A DNA stretch of 64,000 bases from Betaproteobacteria bacterium (GCA_009782565.1 WRIU01000007.1:1-64000), one strand, 5' to 3'. Counted from the stretch's first letter, positions 51,555 to 60,438 are shown. Notes: generated from the letters alone by a model not told the origin. Made by a program: numbers and translations.

Positions 51555-52408
51555 GCCGTCACCCCATCGAGCAGGCTTTCCAGCGGCGGAGCCGGATAAT
51601 GGAACGGAACCGGGCCATCGGCTTCAGCATCGACGAACTGGCGCACAAAAGGATCAACCGAGGCGCGAATCTCTTCCGGCGAGCCTTGCGCCACGATGAC
51701 GCCATTGGACACAAAATAGACGTAATCGACCAAGCCGAGCGAAACATGCACATCGTGCGTCACCATGATGGAGGCTGCGCCGAGGGCGTCGTTCAGCCGC
51801 CGGATCAACTGGCCGGTGATACCGAGCGAAATCGGATCGAGTCCGGCAAAAGGTTCGTCGTAGAGCATCAGCATCGGGTCGAGCGCCACGGCGCGAGCCA
51901 GCGCCACCCGCCGCGCCATCCCGCCGGAAAGTTCGGAAGGCATTAACGATTGCGCGCCGCGCAACCCGACCGCGTGGAGTTTCATCAGCACGAGATCGCG
52001 AATGAGTTCGTCGGGTAAATCGGTATGTTCGCGCAGCGGGAACGCCACGTTGTCGAACACGCTCATATCGGTGAAGAGCGCCCCGAACTGGAACAACATG
52101 CCCATGCGCCGCCGCATCGCATAGAGCGCATCGGTCGAGAGCCGCCCCAAATTCTGGCCGTCAACCTCAACCTTGCCCGAACCCGCCCGCAACTGCCCGC
52201 CGATCAAGCGCAACAGCGTGGTCTTGCCGCAGCCGCTCCCTCCCATGATTGCTACCACCTGACCGCGATGCACGGTCAAATCGACGCCTCGCAGAATTTC
52301 GCGCTCGCCATAGGCAAAGCGCACACCTTCGAGGCGGACAAGGGGGGCGTTGGGATCGTTGGAAACGCTCAGGTTCACGGATTCCTGGGAGGCTCGATAT
52401 GAAGACAA
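51551..52408 (-). CDS. mlaF: Phospholipid ABC transporter ATPase MlaF
   Basis: 285 residues. Walker A is MGGSGCGKTTLL, the signature LSGGMARRVALARA, Walker B LMLYDEPFAGLD, and the H-loop MVTHDVHVSLG. It powers the MlaFEDB complex. It is the first gene of the minus-strand operon that runs through mlaE-D-A-C-B, the ABC exporter and murA. The first 20 residues are variable, so the start could be a little further in. Confidence 0.95.
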   Translation of the reverse strand: MSSYRASQESVNLSVSNDPNAPLVRLEGVRFAYGEREILRGVDLTVHRGQVVAIMGGSGCGKTTLLRLIGGQLRAGSGKVEVDGQNLGRLSTDALYAMRRRMGMLFQFGALFTDMSVFDNVAFPLREHTDLPDELIRDLVLMKLHAVGLRGAQSLMPSELSGGMARRVALARAVALDPMLMLYDEPFAGLDPISLGITGQLIRRLNDALGAASIMVTHDVHVSLGLVDYVYFVSNGVIVAQGSPEEIRASVDPFVRQFVDAEADGPVPFHYPAPPLESLLDGVTA

Positions 52409-52459
52409 AGAAGCAATTCTATCGCATGAATTCTGGAGAGTGTCGATAATACGGGCAAC

Positions 52460-53047
52460 ATGATGACAACCAGCATCCCTGGCGAATTTGATTCAATGCA
52501 CCGAGTGAATACGACACACCCCATGAGTATCGCCACCGCACCGGGCGAACCTGTCCGGCTAACCGGTCTGGCTCCGGTGTTCGATACCGGCATCCGCTGC
52601 CTGATCTTGGGCAGTTTCCCCTCCCCCGCCTCACTGGCGGCGCAACAGTATTACGGGCACAGGCAAAATCACTTCTGGAGGCTGCTTGGCGCGATTCTCG
52701 CAGAACCGCTCCCCGAACTCCCCTACGCCGAGCGTATCCAGCGCGTCCTGGTGCACCGCATCGGCATCTGGGACGTTTATCGTGCCTGTGTGCGACCCGG
52801 CGCACTCGACGCCGACATCCGCGCAGGCGAGGCCAACGACCTCGACGCCCTGATCGCCCAAGCCCCCGCGCTCGAACGCATTTGCTTCAACGGGCGCTGC
52901 GCGGCGAAATTCGCCCCTCGACTGAAACGCCACAAACTGGAAATTCATATACTGCCCTCCTCCAGCCCCGCCTATACTTTAGCCTTCGCTACTAAACTGG
53001 AACGTTGGCGAGCGGCGATTCGTCACGGGAATGCCACCCCAAACTGA
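52460..53047 (+). CDS. DNA-deoxyinosine glycosylase (uracil-DNA glycosylase family 6 type)
   Basis: 195 residues, though starts at 52496 or 52523 are possible since none has a clear ribosome site. LILGSFPSPASLAAQQYYGHRQNHFW is the active-site region of the HDG group (in two parts: LILGSFPSPASL and YYGHRQNHFW). ILPSSSPAYTL is the second conserved motif. The enzyme removes hypoxanthine from DNA. It is divergent from mlaF. Confidence 0.85.
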   Translation: MMTTSIPGEFDSMHRVNTTHPMSIATAPGEPVRLTGLAPVFDTGIRCLILGSFPSPASLAAQQYYGHRQNHFWRLLGAILAEPLPELPYAERIQRVLVHRIGIWDVYRACVRPGALDADIRAGEANDLDALIAQAPALERICFNGRCAAKFAPRLKRHKLEIHILPSSSPAYTLAFATKLERWRAAIRHGNATPN

Positions 53048-53091
53048 ACGCAAGTCCTGCCATTTACGAAACGAGTCCATGTCCGCCTTCG

Positions 53092-54597
53092 ATGCTGCCT
53101 CATACTTCAACCTACTCGACCATCCGCGATTCCAGCCTACTTGACGATCTGAGCCAGCTTGGCCGCGTCCTGACCCTGCGCCGTCCCGCGCCGGGCAGTT
53201 TCAGCCCGGATAGCGGCAAACTTCCCTGGCTCGTCCTGCTCTACTGCCTGATCTCAATCGCCCTTTCCATCGCCCTGAATGGCTGGGCGGATGGCGCAGT
53301 GAAACTCGATGTCATGGTGTTCGCCCCGTTCGGAGCCGTTGCCGTCATCGCCGGTTTGCTGGAATGGTTCGACGAATGGCAGGATGGCGGAACCATCTGG
53401 CTGGTATTCGCCCTGCTGCTGCTTTTGCTGCCGCTGGCCGGATTCATCGGCGCAATGGGTTGGCCTGTGGTCTCAAAACTCACGTTTTTAGCCCATGTCC
53501 GCGACACGCTGCCGGGTCTTGCCTCACGTCTCGCCGGGACGCTGCCGGACTCTGTCTCATGGCTTGCCGACAGGCTACCGGGCCTTGCCTCACATCTCGC
53601 CAACAGGCTACCGCACTTCATCTCCTCGCTGCCCCACGCATGGCTGGCGCTGGCCGGAACCCTGTTTATCGCGCGTGCTGGAAGCAGCGGCTGGCGGCGC
53701 GTCCTGTATGTACCGCTCACCCTGCCGGCGCTCTTCGCCGCCTTCACCAGCGTCGATCCGCTGGCGCTCTGGCAAATCAGTACCCCCGTCCCCGTGGCAG
53801 AAGCCGCAAACGTCAAAAACCCCCCCATCGACGAAGAAGTGTTTTACGGCCAGCCGCGCCTTCTCGATGAAAAACTGGCCAGAATCGAAGCCGGAACCCC
53901 CGATGTGCCAGAAATCTTTTTCCTCGGCGTCGCGGGCAGCGAAGAAGGCGTGTTCATGCGCGAGGTCATCACCGTCGAACAATTGTTCAGGGATCGCTAC
54001 GCCACTGCCGGTCACTCCATGATTCTGGTCAACAACCTTGCCATGGCGCGAACACTCCCGTTCGCCACCCACGAATCGCTCTCGCGGGCACTGCGCCGCA
54101 TCGGCGAGCAAATGAACGGGGAGGAAGACCTGCTTTTCCTGTTCCTGACTTCGCACGGTTCAGCCGATCACCGTTTTTCCATCAAACTTTCGCCGTTCGG
54201 GTTCTCCGACCTCACCCCGCAAATGCTACGCAAGGCGCTCGACGATGCCGATATCAAACACCGTGTCGTCGTAATTTCGGCCTGCTATTCCGGCGGTTTT
54301 ATCCCTGCCCTTGCCGACGAGAACACGCTGGTCATCACCGCTGCATCCGCCGACCATAATTCTTTCGGTTGCAACGACACGAATGATCTGACCGATTTCG
54401 GGCGCGCCTATTTCGACGAAGCGTTACGCGAAACCCGTTCATTCACCGAAGCGTTTGAACGCGCCAAAGCCACTATCGCCGCCCGCGAAACGGCCAACGG
54501 CTCCAACACCTCCAATCCCCAGATCGCCGGGGGCGAATCCCTGCTTCCCCTACTGGAACGGTTTGCGCGGGAAACAGAACCGGAACAGGCAGAATAG
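53092..54597 (+). CDS. Membrane-anchored C13-family (caspase-fold) peptidase
   Basis: 501 residues from ATG 53092; the frame is open to 53005 but overlaps the glycosylase gene. Residues about 45-240 hold around five hydrophobic helices. Residues 139-182 are four 11-residue repeats (TLPGLASRLAG, TLPDSVSWLAD, RLPGLASHLAN, RLPHFISSLPH), forming amphipathic helix. From about 260 the legumain-like fold begins, with the catalytic His355 in LTSHGSADH and Cys398 in SACYSGGF. Bacterial C13 proteins are poorly known. The substrate and the side of the membrane are unknown; the start is uncertain. It converges on thrH. Confidence 0.82.
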   Translation: MLPHTSTYSTIRDSSLLDDLSQLGRVLTLRRPAPGSFSPDSGKLPWLVLLYCLISIALSIALNGWADGAVKLDVMVFAPFGAVAVIAGLLEWFDEWQDGGTIWLVFALLLLLLPLAGFIGAMGWPVVSKLTFLAHVRDTLPGLASRLAGTLPDSVSWLADRLPGLASHLANRLPHFISSLPHAWLALAGTLFIARAGSSGWRRVLYVPLTLPALFAAFTSVDPLALWQISTPVPVAEAANVKNPPIDEEVFYGQPRLLDEKLARIEAGTPDVPEIFFLGVAGSEEGVFMREVITVEQLFRDRYATAGHSMILVNNLAMARTLPFATHESLSRALRRIGEQMNGEEDLLFLFLTSHGSADHRFSIKLSPFGFSDLTPQMLRKALDDADIKHRVVVISACYSGGFIPALADENTLVITAASADHNSFGCNDTNDLTDFGRAYFDEALRETRSFTEAFERAKATIAARETANGSNTSNPQIAGGESLLPLLERFARETEPEQAE

Positions 54598-54615
54598 AAA
54601 AACCGTGCAAGAAAC

Positions 54616-55227
54616 TCAGCCCGCGCGCCCAAAAGCACGGTCAATTTCCGCACGGAGCGCCGCGTAATCACGCACTACGGGGTATTGCGGAAACTCGCGC
54701 GCCACGTTTTCCGGCGGGCAGAAGAGAATGCCGCCGTGCGCCGCGCCCAGCATCGCGGTATCGTTATACGAATCGCCCGCAGCCACGACGGTGAAATTGA
54801 GTTCGCGGAAGCGTTTCACCGCCTCGCGTTTCTGGTCGGCCATGCGTAGATGGTAGTTCACGATCACGCCCCCGGCGTCGGTCTCCAGCCCATGACAAAA
54901 AAGCGTGGGCCACGCGAGTTGCCGCATCAGCGGATGGGCGAATTCATAGAACGTATCGGAAAGAATCACCACCTGGTACGCTTCGCGCAAGCCGTCGAGA
55001 AACGCGCGCGCGCCGGGCAAAGGGCCCATGTCCGCAATCACCTTCTGGATGTCCGGCAGCCCAAGGCGATGTTTCGCCAGGATGTCCAGCCGATACTTCA
55101 TCAGCACATCGTAATCCGGCTCATCGCGCGTTGTGCGGCGCAGTTCCGGAATGCCCGTGCGCCCGGCGAATTCAATCCAGATTTCGGGAACCAGCACTCC
55201 TTCAAGGTCGAGACAGACGATGTGCAC
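54616..55227 (-). CDS. thrH: Phosphoserine phosphatase / homoserine phosphotransferase ThrH
   Basis: 203 residues starting with GTG at 55227, with GAGGAG seven bases upstream. It is a HAD-superfamily enzyme with motif I CLDLEGVLVP (Asp nucleophile, Glu in place of the usual second Asp, as in ThrH), motif II VVILSDTFYEF, and motif IV AAGDSYNDTAML. Pseudomonas ThrH dephosphorylates phosphoserine and can move the phosphate to homoserine. It stands alone. Confidence 0.93.
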   Translation of the reverse strand: MHIVCLDLEGVLVPEIWIEFAGRTGIPELRRTTRDEPDYDVLMKYRLDILAKHRLGLPDIQKVIADMGPLPGARAFLDGLREAYQVVILSDTFYEFAHPLMRQLAWPTLFCHGLETDAGGVIVNYHLRMADQKREAVKRFRELNFTVVAAGDSYNDTAMLGAAHGGILFCPPENVAREFPQYPVVRDYAALRAEIDRAFGRAG

Positions 55228-55427
55228 CGTGGAACTCCTCAGATGAAATATAGAGCGCGATTTTAGCAGCGTAACGGTACACGGAAACTTCCAGGCAAGA
55301 CCTCAAGCTCCAAACCCGCATGGGCAAATACCGGCATAAGCGCGCATTCTGCCCATGAACGTGAGATTCGTTGCAGCAAGCGTTCTCGATGGCTATTACC
55401 CTGAAGTCAAACGTTTTCCCGCCCGTC

Positions 55428-56609
55428 ATGATAAAGCTCGTTCCTGTTTCCAGACTCCGCGTTGGCATGTATGTACATGACCTCAACCGCGACTGGATCG
55501 AGCACAACTTCCTGCGAAACCGGTTTCTCATCGACAGCGACAAAACACTGCAAAAACTTCTCGCTCTGGGCGAAGGTGAAATCAGCATCGACACCTCACG
55601 CGGCGTAGATGTCGAAGAGCCACAGGACGCTCCGGTTGAGCCTCCCGCCCCACCCGGTGACACTCCCCCGGCACCAGGCCCAATCAGGCTCACCGAAGAA
55701 CGCCAACACGCGAAAAAGCTGCATGCCGAAGCTAACCGCATTGTGCACAGCATGATGAGCGATGTCCGCATGGGCAAGCAGATCGCCATCGAACATATCG
55801 AACCCGTGGTTGAGCGCATCGTTGAATCCATCTTTCGCCAGCAGGACGCCCTCCTGCCATTGGCGCAACTGAAAAACCACGACGACTACACATTCCAGCA
55901 CTCGGTTTCGGTATGCGCGCTCATGACTTCATTTGCCCGCGCATTGGAATTGCCGCGCGAGATCATCCGGGAAATCGCCATCGGCGCTCTGCTCCACGAC
56001 GTAGGCAAGGCCACGATCCCCGACCCTATCCTGAATAAGCCGGGCAAACTCACCGACGCAGAATTCGAGCAGATGAAAACGCACGTCGTACAAAGCAAGA
56101 TCATCCTCGAAGCCACGCCGGGTATCAGCCCTGTCGCGCTTTCCGTCGCCGCCCAACACCACGAACGTTTCGACGGCAGCGGTTACCCGAACAAGCTCAA
56201 GGGCGACGGCATCAACCAATACGGCCAAATGAGCGCCATCGTCGACGTCTATGACGCCATCACGTCAAACCGCTGCTACCACGAAGGCATGCCACCCACC
56301 GAGGCGCTACGCAAAATCCTCGAATGGAGCAAATTCCACTTCAACCCAGAACTGGTTCAGGTCTTCATCCGCTCGCTTGGCATCTACCCCACTGGCTCGC
56401 TGGTACGGCTGGAAAGCGGGCGGCTCGCCGTCGTCGAAGAACAATATCCGGACAAACTCATGGAACCCAGGGTCAGGATCATCTTCCACACGCGCGGCTA
56501 CTATCTGAAACCCGAACTCATCGACCTGCGGCACTCGCAGGATCGCATCGTGGGCTGTGAAGATTTCAGGCAATGGAAGATCGACCCGGTGCAGTGGATG
56601 CCGCAGTGA
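55428..56609 (+). CDS. HD-GYP cyclic-di-GMP phosphodiesterase with DUF3391 domain
   Basis: 393 residues from ATG 55428 (MIKLVPVSRLRVGMYVHDL). A DUF3391-type N-terminal domain (1-70) leads through a Pro-rich linker (about 70-90) to the HD-GYP domain (about 140-320). The metal-binding HD is in GALLHDVGKATIPD, and the GYP motif is in HHERFDGSGYPNKLKGDGI. It should hydrolyse c-di-GMP and lower biofilm signalling. No receiver domain is present, so the input comes through DUF3391 or partners. A PilZ-like protein is at 12.5 kb. Confidence 0.93.
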   Translation: MIKLVPVSRLRVGMYVHDLNRDWIEHNFLRNRFLIDSDKTLQKLLALGEGEISIDTSRGVDVEEPQDAPVEPPAPPGDTPPAPGPIRLTEERQHAKKLHAEANRIVHSMMSDVRMGKQIAIEHIEPVVERIVESIFRQQDALLPLAQLKNHDDYTFQHSVSVCALMTSFARALELPREIIREIAIGALLHDVGKATIPDPILNKPGKLTDAEFEQMKTHVVQSKIILEATPGISPVALSVAAQHHERFDGSGYPNKLKGDGINQYGQMSAIVDVYDAITSNRCYHEGMPPTEALRKILEWSKFHFNPELVQVFIRSLGIYPTGSLVRLESGRLAVVEEQYPDKLMEPRVRIIFHTRGYYLKPELIDLRHSQDRIVGCEDFRQWKIDPVQWMPQ

Positions 56610-56714
56610 ACGGTGGGTGACTGTACTGCTTTATCGGCATGCTCTCTTGTAAAATGTACGCCTGTTGTACTAACATAAAAATCGTCTTCATCTGATTCAT
56701 ACCAGGAAGCCGCC

Positions 56715-57005
56715 ATGTCTGTTGCCACCCCTTCCGCCTCCCGCACTGCCCGGTTCGGCCTTCGTGCCACACCCGAACAGGAAGCCATGCTGCGCCGCGC
56801 ATCCGAGGCGGCGCACAAATCGCTGACCGACTTCATCCTTGACAGCGCCTGCCGCGCCGCCGAGCAAACCTTGCTCGACCAACGCCTGTTCATGGTTTCC
56901 GGCAACCAGGCTCAAACATTACTGGATTTGCTCGACCGTCCCGAGCAATTCAACGAAGGGCTGCACGAACTGTTTTCACGCAAAGTGCCGTGGGATACGG
57001 AATAA
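56715..57005 (+). CDS. DUF1778-family antitoxin (TacA-like)
   Basis: 96 residues. The ribbon-helix-helix N-terminus (TARFGLRATPEQEAMLRRASEAAHKSLTDFI) should bind DNA, and the C-terminal half (LDRPEQFNEGLHELFSRK) should wrap the toxin. AGGAAG precedes the ATG. It lies 48 bp before a GNAT gene, the standard TacA-TacT order. The upstream stretch 56645-56675 has two GTAC sites seven bases apart and a TTGTA direct repeat, possible operator elements for autoregulation. Confidence 0.88.
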   Translation: MSVATPSASRTARFGLRATPEQEAMLRRASEAAHKSLTDFILDSACRAAEQTLLDQRLFMVSGNQAQTLLDLLDRPEQFNEGLHELFSRKVPWDTE

Positions 57006-57053
57006 TGCTTTTGTGTTATCCTTTTTGCAACATTCTAGCACTCTCCAAATGAT

Positions 57054-57566
57054 ATGCGCGGCGCATACGCTCCACCGGAACCCCTTGCACAACATCACCG
57101 TCTGGATAACTTCAATAGCGGCAAACCTGCTCTCGACGACTGGCTGATCCGGCACGCCCATCAGGCACAGCAAAGCGGCTCGGCAAAAACATTCGTCATC
57201 CGCAACGGCGAGCGCGTAGCGGGATATTTCAGCCTGATCGTCGGGCAGATCGATACTACGGAGGCAAGCGAACGCATCCGCAAAGGCATGGGGCAATACC
57301 CGATCCCCGTCATCATCCTCGCCCGGCTGGCGGTATGCCTGCAAGACCAAAAACGCGGCATCGGCGCGGGCCTGCTCCGGGATGCCATCCTTCGCGCCTT
57401 GCTGATCGCCGGACAAGCCGGTGTCCGCGCACTGCTCACGCACCCCATCGACGCGGATGCCGCCCGCTTCTACCTGCGCTTCGGCTTTGAACCTTCCCCG
57501 CTACGTGAAGGGCAACTCCTGCTGCTTTTGAAGGACGCGAAACGGTATCTGGCTACGGCCAAGTAA
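57054..57566 (+). CDS. GNAT-family acetyltransferase toxin (TacT-like)
   Basis: 170 residues. Family marks are NFNSGKPALDDWL near the N-terminus, the acetyl-CoA loop QDQKRGIGAGLLRDAI, and a Tyr in ARFYLRFGFEPSP that acts as general acid in TacT. TacT-type toxins acetylate the amino group of charged tRNAs and stop translation. The antitoxin is just upstream. It converges on selD with five bases between the stops. Confidence 0.88.
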   Translation: MRGAYAPPEPLAQHHRLDNFNSGKPALDDWLIRHAHQAQQSGSAKTFVIRNGERVAGYFSLIVGQIDTTEASERIRKGMGQYPIPVIILARLAVCLQDQKRGIGAGLLRDAILRALLIAGQAGVRALLTHPIDADAARFYLRFGFEPSPLREGQLLLLLKDAKRYLATAK

Positions 57567-57571
57567 GCCTC

Positions 57572-58630
57572 TCACCCCTGCATCACCACGCGCGCTCCCG
57601 CCTCCCATCCCCGCAAGCGCCCTATTTCCGCCGCCGCCGCGTAAGCTTCCGCGTGAAAGAGGGCAAGCACCTCCGTTGCCGCCTCTGCCGCGCAAGCGAC
57701 GAGCAAACCGCCGCTGGTCTGCGGGTCGGTGAGGAGAACCTGCTGCCAGGGGGCGACATCGCGCAACGTCACCTCATCGCCATAAGAAGACCAGTTCCGC
57801 GCGGAAGCTCCCGTCTTGACCCCCTCCTGCGCCAAACCGCGCGCCATCTCGATCACCGGCAGCACCTCGAAGGCCAATTCCGCGCAACAACCGGAACCCC
57901 GGCAAAGCTCAAGCAAATGCCCAAGCAAGCCGAAACCGGTCACGTCCGTCATCGCATGCACATCGTCGCGCAAACCCAGCTTCATGCCGACGCGGTTTAA
58001 CTGCGTCGTCACGGCAATCATGGCTTGATAACCGGCTTCGTCCAGCCGCCCCGACTTCAGTGCCGCGCTCAATACCCCGATACCCAACGGCTTACCCAAA
58101 ATCAGCACATCCCCCGGCTTCGCCCCCGCGTTGCTTTTCACCTTCTCCGGATGCGCCAGCCCCATCGCCGCCAGCCCGTAAATCGGCTCCACGCTGTCGA
58201 TCGAATGGCCACCCGCCACCGGGATGCCCGCCTCGCGGCACATGCTCGCGCCGCCTTCCAGCACCTGGCCAATCACCTCCAGCGGCAACTTGCCAATAGG
58301 CATCCCCACCAAGGCCAGCGCCAGAATCGGCGAGCCGCCCATCGCGTAAATATCAGAAAGCGCGTTGGCCGCCGCGATACGCCCGAAATCGAAAGGGTCG
58401 TCGACGATGGGCATGAAAAAATCCGTCGTCGCAATCAAGGCCTGTTGATCGTTCAGCCGATAAACTGCCGCGTCGTCGCTCGTCCGGGTTCCGATGAGTA
58501 ACTCCGGCGGAGAACCCCCGGCGGGCAATCGCGCCAGCATCTCGCTCAACACGGCGGGCGCGATTTTGCAGCCGCAGCCGCCACCATGAGAAAATTGTGT
58601 CAGCCTGATTTTTTCGATCACGTTTTCCAT
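57572..58630 (-). CDS. selD: Selenophosphate synthetase (selenide, water dikinase), Cys form
   Basis: 352 residues. The active-site loop HGGGCGCKIAP has Cys19 where some SelD proteins carry selenocysteine; Lys22 is conserved. MADVTGFGLLGHL (as MTDVTGFGLLGHL) and PQTSGGLLVAC are further family motifs. It makes selenophosphate from selenide and ATP. The only visible user here is MnmH, divergent with 8 bases between the two start codons; no selA or selB is in the window. Confidence 0.96.
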   Translation of the reverse strand: MENVIEKIRLTQFSHGGGCGCKIAPAVLSEMLARLPAGGSPPELLIGTRTSDDAAVYRLNDQQALIATTDFFMPIVDDPFDFGRIAAANALSDIYAMGGSPILALALVGMPIGKLPLEVIGQVLEGGASMCREAGIPVAGGHSIDSVEPIYGLAAMGLAHPEKVKSNAGAKPGDVLILGKPLGIGVLSAALKSGRLDEAGYQAMIAVTTQLNRVGMKLGLRDDVHAMTDVTGFGLLGHLLELCRGSGCCAELAFEVLPVIEMARGLAQEGVKTGASARNWSSYGDEVTLRDVAPWQQVLLTDPQTSGGLLVACAAEAATEVLALFHAEAYAAAAEIGRLRGWEAGARVVMQG

Positions 58631-58638
58631 CTTTCCCT

Positions 58639-59691
58639 ATGCCCTCACCATTGGCGTTCGACCTCTCCAGCGCACTTATTGAGCGTACCGACTTCGATGA
58701 AATCATCGACGTCCGTTCCCCCGCCGAATTCGCGGAAGATCATATTCCCGGCGCGCTGAATTGTCCCGTTTTGAACGACGAAGAGCGCCACGAAGTCGGC
58801 CTGCTCTACGCGCAATCTCCGTTCGATGCCCGAAAACTGGGCGCAGCCCTGGTGGCAAGAAACATCGCTGCGATGCTGGAGGTGCATTTCCGCGACCACC
58901 CCAAACACTGGCGGCCTCTCGTCTACTGCTGGCGCGGCGGCATGCGGAGCATGAGCACCGCGCACTGGTTCAAGTTGATCGGCTGGCGCGCCGGACAACT
59001 CACGGGCGGCTACAAGACATGGCGAAGGCACGTCGTCGACCTGCTGGCAACCCTGCCCGCAAAACTCCAATGGCGCGTGATCTGCGGCGCGACCGGCAGC
59101 GGCAAAACGCGGCTGCTTGCCGCGCTGGCCGCGCGAGGCATGCAGACGCTCGATCTCGAAGCCCTGGCCGTGCACAAAGGCTCCGTCCTTGGCGGCCTGC
59201 CGAACCGCGCGCAACCGACGCAAAAATGGTTTGAAAGCTGCCTCGCCGACCGGATCGAGCGCCTCGACCCAGAGAAAATCGTCTACGTCGAAGCCGAAAG
59301 CCGCAAAATCGGAACCTGCGCCCTGCCCAACGCCTTGATAGAGGCCATGCGCGCCGCACCGTGCATCGAAATCTGCGCCACGCAGCAAGCGCGGCTCGCC
59401 TACCTGCTCGACGATTACGCCTATCTGGGCGACAACCCCGCCGCCCTCACGGCCAGACTGGAACGCCTGCGCGGCCTCATCGACAACGCCACGCTGAACC
59501 GCTGGCAAACATGGGCATACGAACGCAAGCTGCCGGAACTCTTCCAGGAACTCATCACCCATCACTACGACCCGCTCTACGCCCGCTCACAACATAAAAA
59601 CTTCCGCCAACTCACCCAAGCGCACCAGTTGATGACGGATGACCTGTCGGAAGAAGGGGTTGGGAGGCTGGTGGAGGAAGTGGTCGCCTGA
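58639..59691 (+). CDS. mnmH: tRNA 2-selenouridine synthase
   Basis: 350 residues. An N-terminal rhodanese domain (about 10-125) has Cys97 in YCWRGGMRS, and a P-loop domain follows with GATGSGKTRLL and YVEAESRKIG. MnmH replaces sulfur by selenium at the wobble 2-thiouridine of Lys, Glu and Gln tRNAs, through a geranylated intermediate, using selenophosphate from SelD. The promoter must lie inside selD because the start codons are only 8 bases apart. Confidence 0.96.
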   Translation: MPSPLAFDLSSALIERTDFDEIIDVRSPAEFAEDHIPGALNCPVLNDEERHEVGLLYAQSPFDARKLGAALVARNIAAMLEVHFRDHPKHWRPLVYCWRGGMRSMSTAHWFKLIGWRAGQLTGGYKTWRRHVVDLLATLPAKLQWRVICGATGSGKTRLLAALAARGMQTLDLEALAVHKGSVLGGLPNRAQPTQKWFESCLADRIERLDPEKIVYVEAESRKIGTCALPNALIEAMRAAPCIEICATQQARLAYLLDDYAYLGDNPAALTARLERLRGLIDNATLNRWQTWAYERKLPELFQELITHHYDPLYARSQHKNFRQLTQAHQLMTDDLSEEGVGRLVEEVVA

Positions 59692-60073
59692 AAGCCCTAT
59701 GAGCCGCCTTGCCTGAAGACCGGGGAAGACGCTATTAGCGTCAATGTAAATCTGGCGGAGAGAGTGGGACAATTTTTTGCGTATCAGGGCGTCCCATTCT
59801 GGCTTGAAATCCCTATAAACACAAGGAATTCAGGCTTTCGAGAAAACATCTATGTATCATATAGTCTCATCAAATCCCTGTCTAAGATGGAAATTGAGGT
59901 GGGGAACCAGGTGGGGAACTGATGAGGGTAATACCACGAATATCAGTGCTGTGTTTCTGAACTGCCCTCCGCATGCAGCACCTGCCAAAATAATTGATTT
60001 TCGGTGAGCGTACACACTCCTGAAAACCGCTAGACCATGCGGCATCTATGAAAAAGTAACTTTTTTACAATAG
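59692..60073. other. Gene-free, lower-GC stretch at the edge of the arsenic module
   Basis: About 380 bases with no convincing gene. At 59753-59769 the text TGGCGGAGAGAGTGGGA looks like the reverse complement of a tRNA-Ser 3' end, then diverges; this is a candidate attachment-site scar. At about 59885-59920 the text repeats GGTGGGGAAC twice. From here on base composition drops relative to the backbone. No integrase is present. Confidence 0.45.
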
Positions 60074-60102
60074 TTGACACAGTTCCATATTTTCATTATT
60101 AT
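60074..60102 (+). promoter_or_regulatory. Sigma-70 promoter in front of the arsR relic and aioBA
   Basis: TTGACA at 60074-60079, a 17-base spacer, and TATTAT at 60097-60102 form a near-consensus promoter. Transcription would start at about 60109, on the ATG of the arsR relic, so the message would have almost no leader there. The operator palindrome overlaps the spacer and the -10 box. Confidence 0.75.
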
Positions 60103-60118
60103 GGAAATATGGAACTGT
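60079..60118. promoter_or_regulatory. ArsR-type operator palindrome, upstream copy
   Basis: A perfect 14-bp inverted repeat (ACAGTTCCATATTT at 60079-60092 and its complement at 60105-60118) around a 12-base spacer. Its core, TTCCATA and TATGGAA, recurs before the second arsR with a shorter spacer. The placement over the -10 box fits repression by an ArsR protein that is released by arsenite. Confidence 0.75.
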
Positions 60119-60398
60119 TGGCCGCAGCTAAACTCCTCGCTACCTTTGGACAAAAATTCCGCCTGTCCATCTTCCGTCTGCTCCTCCAGGTAGGCAACAA
60201 CGGGCTGTTTTCCAACGTGATTGGCGAACAACTGAGTACGCCACCGGCCTCACCTTCGTTCCACTTGGCTTCTATGAATCGTGAAAGGAAGACCGGTTCA
60301 TCCGCACTCGGCAGACTACAGCGCGGTGGACGAACCAACTGCATTCCTGACCAGAAACTGTTGTCAAGGCCAGCTACATGCTGAAAACCGAAGCCCTA
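60109..60398 (+). pseudogene. arsR: Decayed arsR copy
   Basis: The first 50 codons (METLAAAELL-like text, here MELLAAAKLLATFGQ, then RLSIFRLLLQ, and SFHLASMNR) align with the intact ArsR at 63534. A deletion of roughly 18-20 bases after AATCGTG, plus further small indels, then shift the frame. The residual open frame ends at 60384 as 91 residues. The metal-site text NCCQGQ survives in another frame near 60356. The recognition helix is partly lost, so it is unlikely to be a working regulator, although its promoter and operator are intact. Confidence 0.8.
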
Positions 60399-60438
60399 AA
60401 TGATTGAGCACGTCTCTGAACGGAACAAGGAAACTGAC

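Noticed and set aside
57572-58630. Possible selenocysteine in SelD
   Set aside because: The active-site codon reads Cys (residue 19) and there is no in-frame TGA.
60400-60438. An upstream ATG for aioB at 60400
   Set aside because: The extra 13 residues would precede the Tat motif; the ATG at 60439 has AAGGAA at good spacing and gives the usual AioB length.
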